DNA of 64,000 bases, from the NCBI RefSeq assembly GCF_900155615.1, contig NZ_FUHT01000002.1:62001-126000 (forward strand), in the 5' to 3' direction. The notes under the pieces were generated by a model, which did no database searches, was not told the DNA's origin, and saw only the letters and a list, made by a program, of their open reading frames with translations. Origin of the DNA: Massiliimalia massiliensis. GTDB taxonomy: Bacteria; Bacillota; Clostridia; Oscillospirales; Ruminococcaceae. Positions 20,581 to 28,094 of this stretch are shown here, piece after piece. Every line of letters starts with the position of its first letter. Within the stretch, counting starts at the first letter, position 1. A program made the translations under genes and the position numbers.

Positions 20581-20644
20581 CCTGCATGATCGCAGGATCT
20601 GAGGGAAACCTGTAATAAAAAGGTTTCACATTCGGCTCTGCAGG
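20581..20644 (+). ncRNA. Structured 5' leader of the Mch-like gene
   Basis: CCTGCA (20581-20586) can pair with TGCAGG (20639-20644) around an inner GAAACCT/AGGTTTC stem (20605-20611 with 20621-20627). Alternatively CCTGC pairs locally with GCAGG (20592-20596). The two folds are mutually exclusive and end ten bases before the SD. No known riboswitch class is recognised. Confidence 0.35.
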
Positions 20645-20665
20645 AAGAGAAATGGAGGAAAAGAT

Positions 20666-21640
20666 TTGATCAGTGTAAACGAAAGAGCTGTCAGGCTCGC
20701 GAAGCAAATGGTTCACGACCCGGATTATTATCAGGTTGAGGTTCACCGCATCCACGGCGCTTACGTCATCGACGCTGGCGTTGAAGCACGCGGCGGTTGG
20801 GAAGCAGCCAAGCTGGTTACTGAAATTTTGTTTGGCGCACTCAACGAAATCACGATCGACACTTTCCCGGAGCGGATCGACGACGTTTATTATAACGCAG
20901 TCCATGTCCATTCCGACCGTGTTGTCCTGCAGCAGGCCGCCTGCAATATCTCCGGATGGGAGCTTCGGCCCGGAAAATATGCCCCGGTGCTGGCCGGTCC
21001 GGGAAGAACAGTTGCCAGAAAACCCGGCGACTGGCTTTCATGCTACAGCGATTATTCCGATCAATATCATCAGGCTGTCCTGACAGTAGAAAAGGGGACG
21101 ATGATGTCCGAAGAAGAGGTGCAGGATTTGATTGACGCCTGCGGAATTGACCCGGAAGGCCTTTACATCATCGTTGCAGCCAGCGGAAGCACCGTATGCT
21201 CCGTAGAGGTTGCGGCACGGATTCTGGAACAGACCCTTCACCGCCTGCGGGAGGAGAAATTCAACCTTGACAATATCGTTGAAGCACATGGCTTCTGTGT
21301 TGTCCCGCCTGTTGTAAAGGACGATTTGATCGCAATGGGACGGGTGAATGACGTCCTGATGTACGGCGGTCAGTCAACCTTTACCGTCGACTGCGAGGAC
21401 AGCGAAATTGAAGCGGTTATCGGAAAAATCACCAGTGACAAATGCTCGGAATACGGCAGGATGTTCTTGGAAATTTATCAGGAGCATGGCTGCGACTTCT
21501 ATCAGGTTCCGATGGAAATGTATTCCCCGGCAAAGGTTTTAATCATTAACCAGAGAACCGGCCGCCGGTTCAAAGCCGGTGAATTTAAGCTGGATGTTCT
21601 GGCAAAATCCTTTAATTTTTCAATTTACGACAAGAAATAA
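20666..21640 (+). CDS. Mch-like cyclohydrolase (methenyl-tetrahydromethanopterin cyclohydrolase family)
   Basis: 324 residues. The whole length follows archaeal Mch: MISVNERAV start, VIDAGV, GW...GPGR (about 98-114), an ASGS segment, AARILE (R185/E188, the position of the Arg-x-x-Glu implicated in catalysis as I recall), PPVVKDDLIAMGRVNDVLMYGG and a final FYQ...SPAKVLIINQRTG. Classical Mch hydrolyses N5,N10-methenyl-H4MPT to N5-formyl-H4MPT. No other methanopterin C1 gene (fae, mtd, ftr, fhc) is in the window, so a different cyclic amidine-like substrate is plausible. The TTG start has GGAGG at 7 bases. It is flanked by two NCS2 permeases. Confidence 0.85.
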   Translation: MISVNERAVRLAKQMVHDPDYYQVEVHRIHGAYVIDAGVEARGGWEAAKLVTEILFGALNEITIDTFPERIDDVYYNAVHVHSDRVVLQQAACNISGWELRPGKYAPVLAGPGRTVARKPGDWLSCYSDYSDQYHQAVLTVEKGTMMSEEEVQDLIDACGIDPEGLYIIVAASGSTVCSVEVAARILEQTLHRLREEKFNLDNIVEAHGFCVVPPVVKDDLIAMGRVNDVLMYGGQSTFTVDCEDSEIEAVIGKITSDKCSEYGRMFLEIYQEHGCDFYQVPMEMYSPAKVLIINQRTGRRFKAGEFKLDVLAKSFNFSIYDKK

Positions 21641-21654
21641 TGAAAGCTTTGTGA

Positions 21655-21684
21655 TTTCACGAAAACAACTCACAGTTCGTGAAA
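21655..21684 (+). repeat. Intra-operon stem-loop
   Basis: TTTCACGAA (21655-21663) and TTCGTGAAA (21676-21684) form a perfect 9-bp stem with a 12-base loop between the Mch-like gene and permease B. It is not followed by a U-run and may act as an mRNA processing or stability element. Confidence 0.5.
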
Positions 21685-21711
21685 CCAAACAATTTGGGAG
21701 GACAATGTATT

Positions 21712-23232
21712 ATGGAAAACGTAAAGATTCCTTTTTTCAAGAAATCTGACCTTGACGCATCAATCGGAGTATTCTTTGATGGATTTTCCAAGGTTATCGT
21801 TGCAATTGCAATTTTAGTAGGTACATTTCAGCTTGACAACGCTACTGTTTTCGGCACTATGATGCCGGGCGTGCTTGTCAGCGTCATCGTGTTAAACGGA
21901 GGCCTTTGGCTCTATTACCGCCACATCGCGAAACAGAGAGGCGACGCAGGCTTAACCGCAATCCCGGCTGGGTTGCAGGCGGGCCGTATGTTCATCTGGC
22001 TTTATTCCATTATGCTGCCGGTATTTAACTCCACCGGAGATGCAATGATGGCGTTTAAGGTTGGCGTATTCGCACACTTTATCGGCGGTGCAGTCTTTGT
22101 TATCGGCGCATTTGTTGTTCCGAAGCTGCTGAAAATTGTTCCGGCCGGCGCTTTGTTTGGTTCCCTGGCCGGCGGTGCCATGGCCTTCTTAATCCTCCAG
22201 TCCTTGGACGGCGTTTTGAAAATGCCTCTGGTTGGCTGGATTTCCCTGATCGTTCTGTTCGTGATTTATCTCGGCAAAGTAAACACCAAGCTTCCGGCTG
22301 CTCTGATTGCGATTGTCGTTGGTGCTGTGATTGCTTTTGCAACCGGCGCAATGGGCTTCGGCGCAGTAGCTGATTCCTTCCAGAATGTCGGCTTCTACCT
22401 GCCGAAATTCACCTTCGGAATTTTCTCTCCGGACGTTATGTCTGCAACCATTCCATTCCTGCCGATTATCATTGTTTTCTCTATTAACGAGGTCATCACC
22501 GGTATCCAGGCTGTAGAACAGGCAAAAGAATGCGGAGATACCTTCTTCACTACAACCAAGCCGCTGGTCATCTCCGGTGTTGCCAGCATGGTTGGCGCAC
22601 TGTTCGGAAGTCCGCTGGCAGTTGGCCTTTACTGGGGCTATCCGGGATGGAAAAAGATGAATTCCGGCACCGGCTATCACCTCGGCATTGTTATTCTCTA
22701 CGCGCTTGTCGGCTTAACCGGCCTGACCGCGATCATCAACGCGTTTATTCCGGAAGCAACTGTTCTGCCAATTCTGGTATTCGTTGGTATCTCCAGCTAT
22801 GCGCAGGCATTCGATGTTGTCAAGAGCAAATACTATCCTGCCGTTATTATGGCGTCTGTTCCGGTTGCGGTTGAATTTATCATCAACAATGTTGCAGAAG
22901 GCGGACTGGCTGGTCTCGCCATGTATAAACCAGGCTCCGCGTTTATCGGACTGATCGTGGGCTGCCTGTTTGTATTCATCATCGACAACAACTGGAGAAA
23001 CGCGGCAGTGACCTCTGTTATTGCAGTTGGACTTACAGCAATCGGGATGATCCACTCTCCGAGCATTGTCCTGACAGAGGGCTATGTTTTTGAAACCAAC
23101 TTCATTATCGCCTATGCAATCTGCGCGGTCGGTTTCCTGATCATGCACCTGATCAAGTTTAACCACAAGGCGCATGAAGCTGACCTGGAGGCAGAGCGGC
23201 AGGCGGAGCTTTCACAGGCAAAGCAGTTTTAA
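21712..23232 (+). CDS. NCS2-type nucleobase/heterocycle permease, paralogue B
   Basis: 506 residues with about 12-14 membrane segments. It is a paralogue of the product at 18936: both open with D-(I/L)-DAS-(F/I)-GVFFDGFSK, and both carry the re-entrant (L/F)GxP...YxGxPGWK loop. The GHPGW of paralogue A is GYPGW here and the polar ExAKE segment reads QAVEQAKECGD, so substrate preference may differ. The charged C-terminus (EADLEAERQAELSQAKQ) is cytosolic. The ATG at 21712 has GGGAGG about 10 bases upstream. Transcribed with the Mch-like gene. Confidence 0.75.
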   Translation: MENVKIPFFKKSDLDASIGVFFDGFSKVIVAIAILVGTFQLDNATVFGTMMPGVLVSVIVLNGGLWLYYRHIAKQRGDAGLTAIPAGLQAGRMFIWLYSIMLPVFNSTGDAMMAFKVGVFAHFIGGAVFVIGAFVVPKLLKIVPAGALFGSLAGGAMAFLILQSLDGVLKMPLVGWISLIVLFVIYLGKVNTKLPAALIAIVVGAVIAFATGAMGFGAVADSFQNVGFYLPKFTFGIFSPDVMSATIPFLPIIIVFSINEVITGIQAVEQAKECGDTFFTTTKPLVISGVASMVGALFGSPLAVGLYWGYPGWKKMNSGTGYHLGIVILYALVGLTGLTAIINAFIPEATVLPILVFVGISSYAQAFDVVKSKYYPAVIMASVPVAVEFIINNVAEGGLAGLAMYKPGSAFIGLIVGCLFVFIIDNNWRNAAVTSVIAVGLTAIGMIHSPSIVLTEGYVFETNFIIAYAICAVGFLIMHLIKFNHKAHEADLEAERQAELSQAKQF

Positions 23233-23261
23233 TTGAAACAAGAGAAAGGATTCTGTAATTC

Positions 23262-23822
23262 ATGAAAACTTTAGTATTTTTCGGCGCCGCCAGAGAAAAG
23301 GGGCATACTAGGGCTATGGTTGACCTGTTCCTGGAGCATCTGGACGGCGAAAAGGAAATTATCGACGCTTACCGCACCGAGGTGGCTCCCTGTAAGGACT
23401 GCCGTTACTGCTGGCATAAAAAAGGCTGCAGCATCAAAGACGGTATGCAGGATATTTATCAGAAAATCGAAGAAGCAGACAATATTGTGCTGGCTTCCCC
23501 CATGTATTTCCATTCCATCACAGGGGAATTAAAGGCCCTGATCGACCGACTCCAGGTGTATTGGGCAGGCCATGTAAGAAACGATATGCCGGAACATCCA
23601 ATTAAAAAAGGCGCGATTCTTTTAGTCGGCGGTGCTCCAAGCTTTGAAAACCAGTTTTTGGGCGGCGAGCTGGTCTTTAAAAACCTGTTAAACGACCTGA
23701 GCGCGGAATGCTTAGGAGAGGTATGCCTGCCGAACAGCGACGTAGATTCCCTCCAGACCCGTCCTGATATCGCGCAGCAGGTAATCGACCTTGCTCATAG
23801 GATGAACGAAGCCAATCAATAA
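23262..23822 (+). CDS. Iron-sulfur flavoprotein (Isf/NADPH-FMN-reductase fold)
   Basis: 186 residues with a flavodoxin-like fold. The compact cysteine motif CKDCRYCWHKKGC (C-x2-C-x2-C-x5-C, residues about 43-55) is the [4Fe-4S]-binding pattern of archaeal and clostridial iron-sulfur flavoproteins. FMN-contacting loops are visible at FGAAREKGHT and ASPMYFHSITGE. It should move single or paired electrons, probably from ferredoxin, to a partner in this pathway. The ATG follows GAAAGGA. It lies 29 bases after permease B in the same operon. The redox partner is not known. Confidence 0.8.
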   Translation: MKTLVFFGAAREKGHTRAMVDLFLEHLDGEKEIIDAYRTEVAPCKDCRYCWHKKGCSIKDGMQDIYQKIEEADNIVLASPMYFHSITGELKALIDRLQVYWAGHVRNDMPEHPIKKGAILLVGGAPSFENQFLGGELVFKNLLNDLSAECLGEVCLPNSDVDSLQTRPDIAQQVIDLAHRMNEANQ

Positions 23823-23867
23823 GATGGTTTCCAAGAAAGGAAACCAAATCACAAAGGAGAGTTAATG

Positions 23868-24257
23868 ATGTCTAAAAAATATAAATTCACTACAAAAGAA
23901 CATCTGCCGGTAGAGCATCTCATCTTCAAAGTAGCGCCGGAGGACGTGGAAGAATATTTGAGAGTTGACCACGAGGTCTGGACTCTGGGAGAAGCGATGT
24001 GGGACGGTTTTGATCACATCCCGTTCCTGAGCAAAGAAACCTGGATCAATGAAAACAAGCCGGGCGAAATGCACTTTGTATTCATCTGGGAAAGCCTTGA
24101 ATCCTGGAAAAAGGTAGATGATAAAGAACTTCAGGCGGCTTTCATTAAAGAATTTGAAAGTAAATTCACTAAACCGTATGAATTTATCTACTGCGGACAG
24201 AATGAGGAGAACTTCGGGGTACACCGTTACAGCAGATTTGAACGGGTAGACGACTAA
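23868..24257 (+). CDS. Small TIGR03792-like (dimeric alpha/beta barrel?) protein
   Basis: 129 residues of unknown function. The pattern LIFKVAPEDVEEYLRVDHEVW ... SKETWINENKPGEM ... FIWESLESWK resembles the uncharacterised TIGR03792 family, which looks like a ferredoxin-like/ABM fold. Similar small proteins act as dimeric catalysts or monooxygenase-like subunits, but no catalytic residues can be named here. Two adjacent ATG codons (23865, 23868) are possible starts; the second is better spaced from AAAGGAGA. A GGTTTCC/GGAAACC hairpin at 23825-23844 precedes it. Same operon. Confidence 0.6.
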   Translation: MSKKYKFTTKEHLPVEHLIFKVAPEDVEEYLRVDHEVWTLGEAMWDGFDHIPFLSKETWINENKPGEMHFVFIWESLESWKKVDDKELQAAFIKEFESKFTKPYEFIYCGQNEENFGVHRYSRFERVDD

Positions 24258-24303
24258 GCTCATACACATAGAATTCCTAATTTTATAATTAAATGAGGTG
24301 TAC

Positions 24304-25038
24304 ATGATGAAATTTGAAGATAAAGTAGTAATTATCACCGGTGCTTCTTCCGGAATCGGAGAAGGCGTTGCCAAGCACTTTTTAGCGGAAGGCGCAAAGG
24401 TTGTTGGCTGCGGCGTAGAACCAAATATGAAAATCGAAGATAAAAACGCCATCTATGTCCAGGCTGACCTGACCAAGCCGGAAGACGCGGAGCACGTTGT
24501 CTCCGAAGCGGTTAAGGCGTTCGGCAAGGTGAACAAGCTGGTCTGCTGCGCAGGCGTCACCTTTATCGGTTCCCTGGAAAGCACATCCCACGATATGTTT
24601 ATGAAAGAGCTCGGCATCAACCTCGGCGGTGTGTTCAACATGTGCAAAGCGGCTGTCCCAGAGCTGAAAAAGCAGAAGGACTCCACCATTGTAACGGTTG
24701 GCTCCGATCTCGGCGTTCACCCAATTCCGGAACGGATCGGCTACTGCCCGTCCAAGGCCGGCGTAATCATGCTGACCAAATGCATCGCGCTGGAATATGC
24801 GCCTGACATCCGCGTCAACTGCATCCTGCCGGGCCTTGTCCGCACCCCGATGATTGAAATGCGGTTTGAAGAAGCGGACGATCCCAAAGCGCTCGAGGAA
24901 GCATACGCAAGCATGTATCCGCTTCACAAAATGGGTAAAGTGGAGGATATGGCAAATGCGATCTCCTTCCTGTCCAGTGAAGAAAGCGGATTTATTACCG
25001 GAGAAATCATGCATGTCTGCGGCGGCAGCCTGATCTAA
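24304..25038 (+). CDS. Short-chain dehydrogenase/reductase
   Basis: 244 residues. TGASSGIGEG is the cofactor motif, CCAG replaces NNAG, and the catalytic Tyr-Lys is in YCPSKAG with Ser in VGSDLG. The end, FITGEIMHVCGG, is typical of the FabG-like branch. Pteridine reductases share this fold, which fits the pterin-like flavour of the operon, but the assignment is inference. ATG at 24304 or 24307 both fit the GAGGTG SD; an upstream GTG is part of that SD. Same operon. Confidence 0.8.
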   Translation: MMKFEDKVVIITGASSGIGEGVAKHFLAEGAKVVGCGVEPNMKIEDKNAIYVQADLTKPEDAEHVVSEAVKAFGKVNKLVCCAGVTFIGSLESTSHDMFMKELGINLGGVFNMCKAAVPELKKQKDSTIVTVGSDLGVHPIPERIGYCPSKAGVIMLTKCIALEYAPDIRVNCILPGLVRTPMIEMRFEEADDPKALEEAYASMYPLHKMGKVEDMANAISFLSSEESGFITGEIMHVCGGSLI

Positions 25039-25055
25039 GGAAAGGAAGAATCAAT

Positions 25056-26009
25056 ATGGCGACTTCTTTATTTAAAATGCCGTTTGATGTAGAGAAAACA
25101 AAAGTCAGAAAAATTTATGAAAGCGACGATTTAAAGACCGCCGCGGTAAAAACCCTGACCTGTGACCACATCAAGGAAATCTACGGCGAACTGAACTTTA
25201 CGGAGCTTCACGAAGACCGTCCGTATACCTATACTTCCCTCGTCACCTCGATCGACGGAAAAATCGCCTTTACTGACGCGCCTCAGGGGCCGCTGATTGC
25301 AAAGCTCAACAAATATGACCCGGACGGCGCAAATGCCGACTGGTGGATTCTGAATATGCTGCGCGCGGTATCCGACGGCGATATCATCGGCGCCGGAACC
25401 ATGCAGGCCGAAAGCGACTATACCTGCCATGTCTTTGACCAGGATCTGGAGGATGCGCGGATTGCCGCCGGAATGAATCCGGTGCCGTGGAATATCATTT
25501 CCTCCCTGGACGGGACTGATATCCCATTCGGCCACATCCTCTTTCAAACTCCGGAGGTTCCGGTTATGATCAGCACCTCTGCCGCCGGGCTTAAGGTTGT
25601 CGAGGAAGGTCTAACCTGTGACTATGCTGTTGTCGGCCCGGTATCCTCCATAGAGGATGTAACCGATGAAATGATCTGTACTATGAAGGCAAATCAGGAT
25701 AAGGTGATTGTCATTGCGACCGGTGAAAAGGCTCCTGATTCTAAGGTGGCGCTTTATATCATGAAAAAATTCGGCCTTGACAAAGTGCTGGTTGAGACCC
25801 CATCCTATATGCACTATCTGGTTTCTCAGGGCCTGATGGATGAGCTCTTCTTCAACTATTCCTGCATCTATGTCGGCGGGCAGGCATTATCCATCGGAAA
25901 GTTCGGGAAGGAATTCGGTTCCAAAGACCATCCGCATACCAAAATGCTCTCCGTCCATACCCACAGCGACCACTTCTTCTACTTCCGTCAGAAACTGATC
26001 TACGATTAA
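25056..26009 (+). CDS. RibD-C/dihydrofolate-reductase-fold reductase
   Basis: 317 residues. The central part has the RibD C-terminal/DHFR-like pattern: TYTSLVTSIDGKIA, WWILNMLRAVSDGDIIGAGTM, a Rossmann-like KVALYIMKKFGLDKVLVETPSYMHYLVSQGL stretch (read across 25741-25835) and ELFFNYSCIYVGG. Family members reduce riboflavin precursors or, as DmrA-type enzymes, dihydropterins with NAD(P)H. There is no deaminase domain and no other riboflavin gene here, so riboflavin synthesis is unlikely. The final residues are His-rich (HPHTKMLSVHTHSDHFF). Same operon. Confidence 0.75.
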   Translation: MATSLFKMPFDVEKTKVRKIYESDDLKTAAVKTLTCDHIKEIYGELNFTELHEDRPYTYTSLVTSIDGKIAFTDAPQGPLIAKLNKYDPDGANADWWILNMLRAVSDGDIIGAGTMQAESDYTCHVFDQDLEDARIAAGMNPVPWNIISSLDGTDIPFGHILFQTPEVPVMISTSAAGLKVVEEGLTCDYAVVGPVSSIEDVTDEMICTMKANQDKVIVIATGEKAPDSKVALYIMKKFGLDKVLVETPSYMHYLVSQGLMDELFFNYSCIYVGGQALSIGKFGKEFGSKDHPHTKMLSVHTHSDHFFYFRQKLIYD

Positions 26010-26036
26010 GTTTTGTGAGAAAGAAGGAAACGAAAT

Positions 26037-26627
26037 ATGTCTAAAATTGCAGTGGTATTCCACAGCGTCTGCGGGAATACCTATCTGATGGCAAAAGCAT
26101 ATGCGGATTACCTCAAAGAAAAGGGCGAGGAGGTCTCCCTTTTCCGTGTGAAAGACGAGGCCTTTGAGGAAACCTCCCTAAAGTTTGATTCTTCCCGGGT
26201 TTACCGGGAAGAAATCCTGAAACTGCCCGTTATCTCCTGCGGCAAGGACCTGACCGGTTACGACGCGCTGTTTTTGGGTTCCCCAACCTATTACGGCTGT
26301 GTTTCCGCGCAGATGAAAGCCTTTATGGATTCCTTCTGTGACATCTGGGTGGAAGCCCTGATGTCCGGGAAATATTTCGGCTGTTTTGCGACCAGCGGTG
26401 ATCTCTACGGAGGCAGCGAACTCTGTATGCAGGGGATGAATACCTTTGCCCAGCATATGGGAATGATCTTATTATCTGTTCCCTGCAATATCGGCGGCGC
26501 GCCGCAGCCGGCCTACGGCATCACCCATGCAACCGGGCCAATGTCCGACCAGCGGATGCAGGACGACACAGTAAAAGCCATTCATGGCTATCTTGACTAT
26601 GTCCTTCCCGCAATCCATCAAAAATAA
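26037..26627 (+). CDS. Flavodoxin-family NAD(P)H oxidoreductase (WrbA-like)
   Basis: 196 residues with a flavodoxin-like fold. The phosphate loop is HSVCGNTYLMAKAYAD, and the isoalloxazine loops are GSPTYYGCVSAQMKAFMD and ATSGDLYGGSE. This is the layout of WrbA-like quinone oxidoreductases. It lacks the iron-sulfur motif of the gene at 23262, so the operon encodes two different flavin carriers. It is the last gene of the operon, ending just before a strong bidirectional terminator. Confidence 0.82.
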   Translation: MSKIAVVFHSVCGNTYLMAKAYADYLKEKGEEVSLFRVKDEAFEETSLKFDSSRVYREEILKLPVISCGKDLTGYDALFLGSPTYYGCVSAQMKAFMDSFCDIWVEALMSGKYFGCFATSGDLYGGSELCMQGMNTFAQHMGMILLSVPCNIGGAPQPAYGITHATGPMSDQRMQDDTVKAIHGYLDYVLPAIHQK

Positions 26628-26648
26628 TTCCTCACTTTCAGCCATATA

Positions 26649-26684
26649 GAAACGGGCGTGCAGCTTTTGCTGCACGCCCGTTTC
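26649..26684. terminator. Bidirectional terminator between operon and regulator
   Basis: A perfect 16-bp stem (26649-26664 with 26669-26684) with a TTTT loop separates the convergent operon and ROK gene. Confidence 0.85.
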
Positions 26685-26695
26685 GCCATTTGCGT

Positions 26696-27844
26696 TTATT
26701 GGTTCGCCATTTGGATGAAGAAGCCACTGACACACTGATCGGAGGCGCTGAGAATCGCAGAATCATCTCCCAGCTCAGAGATAAAAATGTCCTGCGTCTG
26801 GGTGATAGGCAGGACAATCTGCCGCAGAACCTCCGGGATCAGGTAAGGGAGCGCCGATACAATTACAGAACTGATGACAATGGTCTGGCTGTTCAGGATA
26901 AAGATGATATTCCCAAGCCCTACCGCAAGGTATTTAATAAATTGCTGCAATACCTTCAGAGCATGTTCATCCTGAATTCTCACCAGGGCAATGAATTCTT
27001 CAATCCGTGAGATCGGATGCTCGAGATACCGGTTCACCTGCCTGATCACCGCCTGGTTGCTGCAGTATTGTTCCCAGCAGCCATGTTTTCCGCAGGAGCA
27101 CTGCTCTGTTTCGTCGAAATTAATGGTATGGTGCCCCAGCACGTTGGCAAACCCAAGGTATCCCTGAATCAGCTCACCGTTGGTGATCAGCCCGGTGGAG
27201 ATAACGTCTGCAATCGAAATCACCGCAAGCTCCCGGTATTCAGGATGATGCTTCTGCTCTGCCAGCGCCATCAGATTTCCGTCATTGTTTACCGTCACCG
27301 GGACATGATACCGGTCCTGCAGCAGCGTCTTAATATCGATATTCCGCCAGCGAAGATTCGGAATGTTCCGGATCACGCCCTCCCGGTCGACAACCCCGCG
27401 CACCGATACCCCGATTCCGACCAGCCCATAGGGCGACGGGGACATCGACTGAACCGTTTTGTCCAGATAATCATACAGATGCTTGTAATTTTCCGCAAAC
27501 TGGTTCCCGATCAGCGGGATCGTATGGCTCTGCCGCACCTCGTTGCAGAGGTCGGTCGTAATGACCCGCATACTGGTCACGCCAAGGTCAATCGCGATGC
27601 AATAGCCCGCGTCTGCTATCTGCTGAAGCATGATTGGCTTCCGCCCGCCGGTAGAGCTGCCCAGTTCCGTTTCCTGCAGGAGATGAAGGTCTATCCATTC
27701 CTTTACAACGGTAGAAACCGTCGCTTTATTCAGTTTTAGCTGTTCCGACACCTCTGCACGGGAGACATCCTGGTGCTGCCGAATATAATCAAGAACCGCC
27801 AGACGGTTTAACGTCCGGATGTCCTTTGTCTGCGCTAATTTCAT
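26696..27844 (-). CDS. ROK-family transcriptional regulator (XylR/NagC type)
   Basis: 382 residues. An N-terminal winged helix (SRAEVSEQLKLNKATVSTVV) precedes a ROK sugar-kinase-like domain with DLGVTS, GVSVRG, VNNDGN and the zinc motif CSCGKHGCWE. At 27122-27151 the usual AGE(I/F)GH reads FANVLGHH: the Glu that contacts sugar in ROK proteins is Val, so the effector may not be a normal sugar. The ATG at 27842-27844 follows GGTGA; a longer frame upstream is not homologous. Its position and the XylR-like palindromes at 18836 and 20544 make it the likely regulator of the adjacent operon. Confidence 0.85.
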   Translation of the reverse strand: MKLAQTKDIRTLNRLAVLDYIRQHQDVSRAEVSEQLKLNKATVSTVVKEWIDLHLLQETELGSSTGGRKPIMLQQIADAGYCIAIDLGVTSMRVITTDLCNEVRQSHTIPLIGNQFAENYKHLYDYLDKTVQSMSPSPYGLVGIGVSVRGVVDREGVIRNIPNLRWRNIDIKTLLQDRYHVPVTVNNDGNLMALAEQKHHPEYRELAVISIADVISTGLITNGELIQGYLGFANVLGHHTINFDETEQCSCGKHGCWEQYCSNQAVIRQVNRYLEHPISRIEEFIALVRIQDEHALKVLQQFIKYLAVGLGNIIFILNSQTIVISSVIVSALPYLIPEVLRQIVLPITQTQDIFISELGDDSAILSASDQCVSGFFIQMANQ

Positions 27845-27939
27845 ATTATCACCATGCCTTTTGCCTATTACATGCCTTTCTGGAAAGCGAGGAATCAGTC
27901 CCGCCCTGCAGAAAACAACGGAGAAATCCATATGACCGT

Positions 27940-27968
27940 ATTGTATCATAAAACACCGGTGATTTCAA
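27940..27968 (-). promoter_or_regulatory. Promoter of the ROK regulator
   Basis: On the minus strand TTGAAA (27963-27968), a 17-base spacer and TACAAT (27940-27945). The spacer contains the 8-bp palindrome CACCGGTG, which differs from the operon operators. Confidence 0.7.
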
Positions 27969-28037
27969 ACCGCCTAAAACGTCAGACTATTCCTATTTTG
28001 CTCATAATTTGTTGATATTTTCCAAAATCGGGTATGT

Positions 28038-28043
28038 TATAAT
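28038..28043 (+). promoter_or_regulatory. Extended -10 promoter of the ABC/FtsX operon
   Basis: TGTTATAAT (28035-28043) provides an extended -10 element about 50 bases before the ABC ATG. No good -35 is seen at the normal distance. Confidence 0.5.
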
Positions 28044-28094
28044 ATAGGTACAAAACATGAAATCAAATACATTGATAGAAAGGCGTGGGCTAGA

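Noticed and set aside
21655-21684. Terminator between the Mch-like gene and permease B
   Set aside because: The stem is perfect but no U-run follows, and the genes are otherwise spaced like one operon.
25056-26009. Riboflavin biosynthesis gene ribD
   Set aside because: Only the reductase-like domain is present, with no deaminase domain and no rib neighbours; it belongs to the Mch-like operon.
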